Source of the DNA: Betaproteobacteria bacterium
GTDB taxonomy: Bacteria; Pseudomonadota; Gammaproteobacteria; Burkholderiales; Burkholderiaceae_C
Direction: 5' to 3'
Assembly (NCBI GenBank): GCA_009919175.1
Contig: RGCL01000023.1
Location: forward strand, 1-36,930
DNA: 36,930 nucleotides
Part shown: one piece after another, positions 31,560 through 36,930 of the stretch
Numbering within the stretch: position 1 is the stretch's first letter
Layout of the letters: every line of letters begins with the position of its first letter
Position numbers and translations under genes: made by a program
The notes under the pieces: generated by a model
Told to the model about the DNA's origin: nothing
Databases searched by the model: none
The model's input: only the letters and a program-made list of their open reading frames with translations

Positions 31560-32429
31560 ATGCTTGACGGTGTGAATCTCAATCAGCTGGGTCTGAGTTC
31601 CCGCTCCATCCAGGAGCTGGGAATTGTGTTCATCCGCATCCCGGTCATCCTGATTGCCGCATGGTTGATCTCCCGCGTGGCCAGGCGAGGCATTCGCCTG
31701 CTCACCCAGCGGGTGAGCGCCCGAAGCGATGACACCGACGCCATCAAGCGGGCCGAAACCCTGGGCCACGTGGCGCGTTATGCCGTGAGTGTCACGGTGA
31801 CCCTCTTGGCAGTCTTGCTGATCCTGGCTGAGTTGGGCTTTAACCTGGCCCCTTTCCTGGGGGCAGCCGGCGTGGCAGGTCTGGCGGTTGGCTTTGGCGC
31901 TCAAAATTTGGTCAAGGACTATTTCACCGGTTTTTTTCTGTTGCTCGAAAACCAGATCCGACAAGGCGATGTGATTCGCCTGGGTGAAGCAACGGGCATG
32001 GTCGAGAACATCACTTTGCGCTATGTAAGGTTGAGGGATTACGAGGGCAATGTGCATTTCATCCCCAACGGCACCATCACCAAGGTCACCAACCTGAGCC
32101 TGGGTTTCTCGCAGGCGGTGCTGGACATGGACATCGCGTCACAGGCCCCGCTGGATGATGTGATCCGCCTCATGCACCAGACCCTGCAATCCATGCTGGA
32201 TGAGCCAAGCTGGCAACAACGTTTGCTGGCTGGCCTGGAATTTCAGGGCGTGGACCGTTTTGATTCCGCCAGCGTGGCGATCCGTGCCCGCGTCAAGGTC
32301 ACCCCGCATTCGCAGTTCGAGGTGCGTCGGGAATACTTCAAACGCCTCAAGCTGGCCTTTGATCGCGAGGCCATCCCCTTGCCCGCACCGTCCATGACGC
32401 TTGCCCCCGCCAAGGTGCGCGATGTCTGA
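31560..32429 (+). CDS. Small mechanosensitive ion channel, MscS family
   Basis: MscS channels open under membrane tension and release solutes during osmotic downshock. The 289-residue protein has three hydrophobic segments (about 18-38, 66-88 and 92-118). The pore-lining third one contains AAGVAGLAVGFGAQNLVKDYF, with the usual Gly/Ala packing. A cytoplasmic beta domain (QGDVIRLGEATGMVENITLRY, then GNVHFIPNG) and a C-terminal alpha/beta domain follow. ATG 31560 is preceded by GGAG. Its stop overlaps the dusA start by eight bases, so dusA is probably cotranscribed, with no evident functional link. Confidence 0.93.
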   Translation: MLDGVNLNQLGLSSRSIQELGIVFIRIPVILIAAWLISRVARRGIRLLTQRVSARSDDTDAIKRAETLGHVARYAVSVTVTLLAVLLILAELGFNLAPFLGAAGVAGLAVGFGAQNLVKDYFTGFFLLLENQIRQGDVIRLGEATGMVENITLRYVRLRDYEGNVHFIPNGTITKVTNLSLGFSQAVLDMDIASQAPLDDVIRLMHQTLQSMLDEPSWQQRLLAGLEFQGVDRFDSASVAIRARVKVTPHSQFEVRREYFKRLKLAFDREAIPLPAPSMTLAPAKVRDV

Positions 32430-33510
32430 ATGGCCCGAGGGCATGGCAAGAGCGCCGTCTGGGTCTGCCATTTCCCCCTGGCGCTGGTGCGTGGCGCCCA
32501 TGATGGACTGGACCGATCGCCATTGCCGCTTCTTTCACCGACTCATCACCCGCCAGGCGCGCCTGTACACCGAGATGGTGACCACAGGCGCATTGATCCA
32601 TGGCGATGTGCCCAGGCATCTGGACTTCAACCCTTCTGAACACCCCCTTGCATTGCAGTTGGGCGGGCACGAGCCCAAGGCTTTGGCTCAGGCGGCACGG
32701 CTTGGCCTGCAGTGGGGCTATGACGAAATCAACCTCAACTGCGGCTGTCCCTCCGACCGCGTGCAAAGGGGCACCTTTGGGGCTTGTCTCATGGCTCAGC
32801 CCCAACTGGTGGCGCAAGGGGTCAAGGCCATGCGTGATGCGGTGAGCATGCCTGTCACGGTCAAGCACCGCATCGGCCTCGATCGCATCGAGTCCTACGA
32901 TTTTGTGCGCGACTTTGTGGGCATCGTCGCGGAGCAAGGCTGCGAGGTCTTCATCGTTCATGCCCGCAACGCCTGGCTGGACGGTCTCTCACCCAAAGAA
33001 AACCGGGAAATCCCACCGCTGCGGCGCGATTGGGCAGTCCGCCTCAAACGCGACTTCCCCGCGCTGACGGTGGTCCTCAATGGGGCCATTCAAACCAGTG
33101 CCGATGTGATGCCTTACTGGGACCAGGTGGACGGCTTCATGGTGGGGCGCAGCGCCTATCACAACCCCTGGTGGATGCACGAATGGGACCTTGCACTGGG
33201 GCATGAGCCACCCTCGTCTTCGCGCGAAGCTGTGGAGGAGGCGATGGTGATCTACATGGAGCAGCAGCAAAGCCGGGGTGTGGCCTGGTCATCGGTGGCC
33301 CGGCACATGCTGGGCCTGTGGACTGGCCAGCCTGGCGCGCGCAAATGGCGGCAGGTCTGGAGTGACCATCACCTCAAATCGCTGAGCCCTGCCAAGGTGC
33401 ATGCCCTGGCCACGCAGGCCAGATTGCAGTCGCAGGCCAAAGCGCCTGATCCGGCTCGGGACGAGCACCCTGGGCTTCAGCCTGCCTCGGCCATGCCCCC
33501 TACGACCTGA
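32422..33510 (+). CDS. dusA: tRNA-dihydrouridine(20/20a) synthase
   Basis: DusA reduces uridines 20 and 20a in the D-loop of tRNA, using FMN and NADPH. The 362-residue protein begins its TIM barrel with [17 protein letters not shown], then [14 protein letters not shown], both characteristic of DusA rather than DusB or DusC. The catalytic Cys109 is in [14 protein letters not shown], and the phosphate-binding region includes NGAIQT and [13 protein letters not shown]. About 20 residues precede the barrel. ATG 32422 overlaps the mscS stop. The last 34 bases overlap the end of fabI on the opposite strand, which encodes the non-conserved tail of DusA. Confidence 0.95.
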   Translation: MSEWPEGMARAPSGSAISPWRWCVAPMMDWTDRHCRFFHRLITRQARLYTEMVTTGALIHGDVPRHLDFNPSEHPLALQLGGHEPKALAQAARLGLQWGYDEINLNCGCPSDRVQRGTFGACLMAQPQLVAQGVKAMRDAVSMPVTVKHRIGLDRIESYDFVRDFVGIVAEQGCEVFIVHARNAWLDGLSPKENREIPPLRRDWAVRLKRDFPALTVVLNGAIQTSADVMPYWDQVDGFMVGRSAYHNPWWMHEWDLALGHEPPSSSREAVEEAMVIYMEQQQSRGVAWSSVARHMLGLWTGQPGARKWRQVWSDHHLKSLSPAKVHALATQARLQSQAKAPDPARDEHPGLQPASAMPPTT

Positions 33511-34280
33511 CTGAAGCCACCATCGACATAGGTGATCTCGGCGCTCACCCCAGCGGCGAGGTCACTCAACAAAAAGGCTGCCACATGGCCCACGTCGTCA
33601 ATCGTCACGTTGCGGCGGATGGGGGCGTTTTGCTCCACGGCTGAGAGGATCTTGCCAAAGCCCTTGATGCCGCTGGCTGCCAGCGTCTTGATGGGGCCTG
33701 CGCTGATGCCATTGACCCGCATACCCCGGTTGAGGCTGCCCAAAGACTCTGCCAAATAGCGCACAGAAGCCTCCAAAGAGGCCTTGGCCAGGCCCATGGT
33801 GTTGTAGTTGGGCACGGTTCTGAGGGCGCCGAGGTAACTCAGGGTGAGCAAGGCCGATCGGTCATTGAGGTAGGGCAGGGCCGCTTTGGCCATGGCCGGG
33901 AAGCTGTAGGCACTGATGTCATGGGCGATGCGAAAGGCCTCGCGGCTGAGGCCATCGAGGAAGTCCCCGGCGATGGCTTCGCGCGGTGCAAAGCCAATCG
34001 CATGCACAAACCCGTCAAAGTGTCCCCACTGGTCGGCCAGGCCTTTCATGGTGGATTCGATCTGGGCATCGTCACCCACATCGCATTCAAAAATCAGCTT
34101 GGAGTCAAATTCGGCTGCAAATTCGGTGATGCGATCCTTGAATCGCTCACCCACGTAACTGAAGGCCAGCTCGGCGCCCTGTGCGCGACAGGCCTTGGCA
34201 ATGCCATAGGCAATCGACCGATTGGACAAGACGCCCGTGATGAGTAATTTTTTTCCATTCAAAAAGCCCGAAGTGGCCAT
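33477..34280 (-). CDS. fabI: Enoyl-[acyl-carrier-protein] reductase (NADH)
   Basis: FabI reduces trans-2-enoyl-ACP in each cycle of fatty acid elongation and is the triclosan target. The 267-residue short-chain dehydrogenase has the catalytic Tyr159-x6-Lys166 in [13 protein letters not shown] and Tyr149 in SYLGA, matching E. coli Tyr156, Lys163 and Tyr146. The N-terminal cofactor site [20 protein letters not shown] is typical of FabI. ATG 34280 is preceded by GGAG; a longer frame to 34319 is unlikely. It is divergent from rimP across a 205-base gap and convergent with dusA, sharing 34 bases at the ends. Confidence 0.96.
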   Translation of the reverse strand: MATSGFLNGKKLLITGVLSNRSIAYGIAKACRAQGAELAFSYVGERFKDRITEFAAEFDSKLIFECDVGDDAQIESTMKGLADQWGHFDGFVHAIGFAPREAIAGDFLDGLSREAFRIAHDISAYSFPAMAKAALPYLNDRSALLTLSYLGALRTVPNYNTMGLAKASLEASVRYLAESLGSLNRGMRVNGISAGPIKTLAASGIKGFGKILSAVEQNAPIRRNVTIDDVGHVAAFLLSDLAAGVSAEITYVDGGFSQVVGGMAEAG

Positions 34281-34343
34281 GTCCAGTACTCCAAATTCAG
34301 AATGGGCTGATTTTGGCATGTGGCACCCCCACGGATGAGGCCT

Positions 34344-34373
34344 TTGTTCAGAGGCCGGGCTTTGGGTTAGAAT
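34344..34373 (+). promoter_or_regulatory. Promoter candidate for rimP-nusA-infB
   Basis: TTGTTC (34344-34349) and TAGAAT (34368-34373) are 18 bases apart, a reasonable sigma-70 pair. Transcription would begin near 34380, only about ten bases before the terminator-like hairpin at 34391. Confidence 0.45.
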
Positions 34374-34390
34374 TCAGGCCAATTCGACCC

Positions 34391-34421
34391 ATGGGCGGCA
34401 AATCAACCGCCCATTTTTTTT
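34391..34421 (+). terminator. Terminator-like hairpin in the rimP leader
   Basis: ATGGGCGG (34391-34398) pairs with CCGCCCAT (34407-34414) around an eight-base loop, with eight T residues (34414-34421). It lies 64 bases before the rimP start. The upstream neighbour fabI is on the other strand, so this signal does not end a known gene; it may attenuate the rimP-nusA-infB operon. No tRNA gene (such as metY in E. coli) is present. Confidence 0.8.
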
Positions 34422-34485
34422 GGCCGTCATAAATTGAGCCCCATGGGCTTTAGGCGGCCATCAAGGGCAAGACAAGCTATCAAAG

Positions 34486-35070
34486 ATGCAAACCCTGGTG
34501 ACTCAAACCGTTGAAGGCATGGGATTCGACCTGGTGGAGCTCGAACGCTCTGCTGGCGGAACCGTGCGCGTGACGATTGACCACCCCTGGGAGCAGGGGC
34601 AGCCCGAGCGCTTCATCCTGGTGGAGGATTGCGAACGCGTGACGCGCCAGTTGCAATACGTGCTCGATGTTGAAGGCGTGGACTACCGTCGGCTGGAAGT
34701 CTCAAGCCCCGGCATCGATCGTCCCTTGCGGAATGACAAGGATTTTGCGCGCTTTGAGGGTCAGGTGATTGACATCACCCTGAGGCAACCCATTGGCGCT
34801 GATGGAGCCGGGATCGTTTCTGGTCAGCGGAAAAAATTCAGAGGCTTGTTGGCGTCCACCGATGCCGCCGACGAATGGCAGATCGAGTGGCGTGATGAGC
34901 CCGAAAGCAAACCGGGTCGTCGCCCCTCGAGCAAGCGGGTGAAAACCCCCACGCAGGTGCTCAGGTTCAGGCGTGATGAATTGAGGGAGGCGCGACTAGC
35001 GCCAATTGTGAATTTCAAGGGCAGATCGCCCGCTAAGGATGCATCAGAAGAGGTCCATCATGAATCGTGA
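34486..35070 (+). CDS. rimP: Ribosome maturation factor
   Basis: RimP assists late assembly of the 30S ribosomal subunit. The 194-residue protein has the N-terminal alpha/beta domain with MGFDLVELE and [13 protein letters not shown], then the family signature [21 protein letters not shown] (split around residue 75) and a C-terminal SH3-like domain. The region after that (about 135-165) is basic and polar, an insertion common in Burkholderiales members. ATG 34486 follows AAAG, giving a slightly short N-terminus. Its stop lies inside the nusA start region, an 11-base overlap. It is the first gene of the conserved rimP-nusA-infB operon. Confidence 0.94.
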   Translation: MQTLVTQTVEGMGFDLVELERSAGGTVRVTIDHPWEQGQPERFILVEDCERVTRQLQYVLDVEGVDYRRLEVSSPGIDRPLRNDKDFARFEGQVIDITLRQPIGADGAGIVSGQRKKFRGLLASTDAADEWQIEWRDEPESKPGRRPSSKRVKTPTQVLRFRRDELREARLAPIVNFKGRSPAKDASEEVHHES

Positions 35071-36565
35071 AATGTTGATGTTGGTTGAAGCCATTGCCCG
35101 TGAAAAGAGCGTGGATCATGATTTGGTGTTTGCTGCGGTCGAATCGGCCCTGGCACAAGCCACCAAAAAACTCCTGCAAGCTGACAAGGTCAATCCCGTT
35201 CAGGAAGCAGACATTCGGGTTGCCATTGACCGACAAACCGGCGAGTACGAGAGTTTCCGCCGCTGGCTGGTGGTGCCCAACGAGGCCGGGCTCCAAAACC
35301 CCGATGCCGAGGAAATGCTCATGGATGCACAGGAGCGCCTGCCCGATGTGCAAGTGGGCGACCACATTGAGGAATCCATCGAGTCCGTGCCCATTGGCCG
35401 CATTGGCGCCATGGCGGCCAAGCAGGTCATCTTGCAAAAAATCCGCGATGCCGAACGCGACATGTTGCTCAACGACTTTCTCTCGCGTGGCGAAAGGATT
35501 TTCGTGGGCACCGTCAAGCGCATGGACAAGGGCGACATCATTGTCGAAAGTGGTCGCGTCGAAGGGCGTCTGCGCCGCACCGAGATGATCCCCAAAGAGA
35601 ACCTCAGAAACGGGGACCGCGTGCGCGCCATGATCATGGATGTGGATCCCACCCTGCGGGGCGCTCCCATTCTGTTGTCCCGCTCAGCGCCTGAATTCAT
35701 GATCGAACTCTTCCGCCAGGAAGTACCAGAAATCGAGCAAGGCCTGCTGGAGATCAAATCCTGCGCGCGCGACGCTGGCTCACGCGCCAAGATCGCCGTG
35801 TTGTCCAAAGACAAGCGCGTCGACCCCATTGGCACCTGCGTGGGGGTGCGCGGCTCACGCGTCAATGCTGTGACCACAGAATTGGCCGGCGAGCGTGTTG
35901 ACATCGTTTTGTGGAGCGAAGACCCGGCCCAATTCGTCATTGGTGCCCTGGCACCCGCCAACGTCATGTCCATCGTGGTGGATGAGGAAAAGCACGCCAT
36001 GGACGTGGTGGTGGACGAGGAAAACCTCCCGATTGCGATTGGCCGTGGCGGTCAAAACGTCCGACTGGCCTCCGACCTCACCGGCTGGAAGATCAACATC
36101 ATGGATGCAGACGAGTCAGCCCAGAAGCAGGCCGATGAGATGCAAACCATGCGTGAACTCTTCATGTCCAAGCTCGATGTGGACCAGGACGTGGCCGACA
36201 TCCTCATCGAAGAGGGTTTCACCAGCCTCGAAGAAGTGGCCTATGTGCCCCTCAACGAAATGCTGGAAATCGAAGCCTTTGATGAAGACACCGTGCAAGA
36301 GCTGCGTGCGCGTGCCAAAGATGCATTGCTCACCCTTGAAATTGCTCGTGAAGAAAGCGTCGAAGAAGCCTCTCAGGATTTGCGCGACCTCGAAGGCCTC
36401 ACGCCCGAGCTCATCGCCAAATTGGCTCAAGCCGGCATTCACACACGAGATGACCTCGCCGATCTGGCCGTGGATGAGTTGGTGGACATCACCAGCCAAC
36501 CCGAAGACGAGGCTCGCCAATTGATCATCAAAGCCCGAGAGCACTGGTTCGCCAGTCAGGCTTAA
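35060..36565 (+). CDS. nusA: Transcription termination/antitermination protein
   Basis: NusA binds RNA polymerase and RNA, promotes pausing and intrinsic termination, and takes part in antitermination. The 501-residue protein has the N-terminal polymerase-binding domain, an S1 domain (about 135-200, [20 protein letters not shown]), and two KH domains with [12 protein letters not shown] and [13 protein letters not shown]. Two acidic repeats close it (about 365-420 and 440-500: [16 protein letters not shown], then [14 protein letters not shown]). The two-repeat form matches E. coli NusA. ATG 35060 overlaps rimP by 11 bases. Because NusA affects termination, it might regulate its own operon through the hairpin at 34391. 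Confidence 0.96.
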   Translation: MNREMLMLVEAIAREKSVDHDLVFAAVESALAQATKKLLQADKVNPVQEADIRVAIDRQTGEYESFRRWLVVPNEAGLQNPDAEEMLMDAQERLPDVQVGDHIEESIESVPIGRIGAMAAKQVILQKIRDAERDMLLNDFLSRGERIFVGTVKRMDKGDIIVESGRVEGRLRRTEMIPKENLRNGDRVRAMIMDVDPTLRGAPILLSRSAPEFMIELFRQEVPEIEQGLLEIKSCARDAGSRAKIAVLSKDKRVDPIGTCVGVRGSRVNAVTTELAGERVDIVLWSEDPAQFVIGALAPANVMSIVVDEEKHAMDVVVDEENLPIAIGRGGQNVRLASDLTGWKINIMDADESAQKQADEMQTMRELFMSKLDVDQDVADILIEEGFTSLEEVAYVPLNEMLEIEAFDEDTVQELRARAKDALLTLEIAREESVEEASQDLRDLEGLTPELIAKLAQAGIHTRDDLADLAVDELVDITSQPEDEARQLIIKAREHWFASQA

Positions 36566-36589
36566 CGGATATGGAAGGACCACTCACAC

Positions 36590-36930
36590 ATGACGAGAAC
36601 GACCGTTTCCGAATTTGCCAAGGAACTCAAAAAGCCCGCTGAATCGCTCATCGAGCAACTCAGTGCGGCAGGCGTGGCGAATAAAAGTCCCAGTGACGAG
36701 CTCACCGATGACGACAAGCAAAAGTTGCTGAGTTATCTCAAGGCCAGTCACGGCAGTGAAGCCCCTTCACGCAAAAAAATCACGCTGGTCAAAAAATCCA
36801 CCAGCGAAATCAAGCAAGCTGATTCATCTGGCAAAGCCAGGACGATTCAGGTCGAGGTGCGCAAGAAGCGCACCTTTGTCAAACGCGATGACGTGGATCA
36901 GGAGTCCCCTGCTGAAGCACCTGCCGCCCC
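36590..36930 (+). CDS. infB: Translation initiation factor IF-2, partial (cut by right edge)
   Basis: IF-2 is the GTPase that brings initiator tRNA to the 30S ribosomal subunit. About 113 codons of the N-terminal region are in the window. The first residues [20 protein letters not shown] and the following EQLSAAGV form the IF2_N domain. A basic stretch, [16 protein letters not shown], then [13 protein letters not shown] are typical of betaproteobacterial IF-2, before an Ala/Pro-rich linker begins. ATG 36590 is preceded by GGAAGGA. The GTPase domain lies outside the window. It follows nusA by 24 bases, as in the usual rimP-nusA-infB operon. Confidence 0.95.
   Translation, partial: MTRTTVSEFAKELKKPAESLIEQLSAAGVANKSPSDELTDDDKQKLLSYLKASHGSEAPSRKKITLVKKSTSEIKQADSSGKARTIQVEVRKKRTFVKRDDVDQESPAEAPAA

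Noticed and set aside
34281-34485. tRNA gene ahead of rimP, as metY in E. coli
   Set aside because: No cloverleaf-like sequence, T-loop GTTCGA-type motif or CCA end was found; the only structure is the terminator-like hairpin.

Overview
The window looks like a chromosomal housekeeping region of a betaproteobacterium in the order Burkholderiales, most likely family Comamonadaceae. The basis is protein-level resemblance to that group, the ilvI-ilvH-ilvC-psd-pssA-leuA gene order, the ECF sigma/DUF3619/DUF3106 block, and a moderately high G+C content estimated by eye. No insertion sequence, phage gene, CRISPR array, rRNA or tRNA gene was seen. Genes are tightly packed and no gap exceeds about 220 bases.

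Layout. (1) 1-3312: mltD (cut by the left edge) and gloB on the minus strand, then a yafS-like methyltransferase and rnhA on the plus strand, the order also found in Escherichia coli. (2) 3345-7810: an RND efflux adaptor and permease pair without an outer-membrane channel gene. (3) 7892-10327: moeA and moaA (molybdenum cofactor), minus strand. (4) 10444-13246: a K+-independent membrane H+-pyrophosphatase (hppA) facing the soluble pyrophosphatase ppa across a structured intergenic region. (5) 13235-16435: a FemAB-like acyltransferase, then nadE and a PII gene. (6) 16436-19290: a minus-strand operon of an ECF sigma factor, DUF3619 membrane protein, DUF3106 exported protein, RDD membrane protein and LOG-family hydrolase, nearly all with ATGA overlaps. 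(7) 19526-26126: branched-chain amino acid synthesis (ilvI, ilvH, ilvC), phospholipid genes psd and pssA, then leuA behind a leucine attenuator with a five-Leu leader peptide. (8) 26226-29471: a PBP7-like endopeptidase, an IclR regulator, and the N-degron transferases bpt and aat. (9) 29508-33510: an ECHDC3-like crotonase, an unannotated protein resembling Bacillus Tgl transglutaminase, an MscS channel and dusA. (10) 33477-36930: fabI facing rimP-nusA-infB (infB cut by the right edge).

The most interesting points are the Tgl-like protein at 30365-31477, the candidate sigma/anti-sigma/periplasmic-sensor operon at 17532-19290, the leucine attenuator at 24444-24551, and two promoter-proximal terminator-like hairpins lying between divergent genes, ahead of ppa and ahead of rimP. 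These two can only act as leader controls or end undetected small RNAs. All functional statements rest on reading the sequence and on remembered family motifs; no database search was run.
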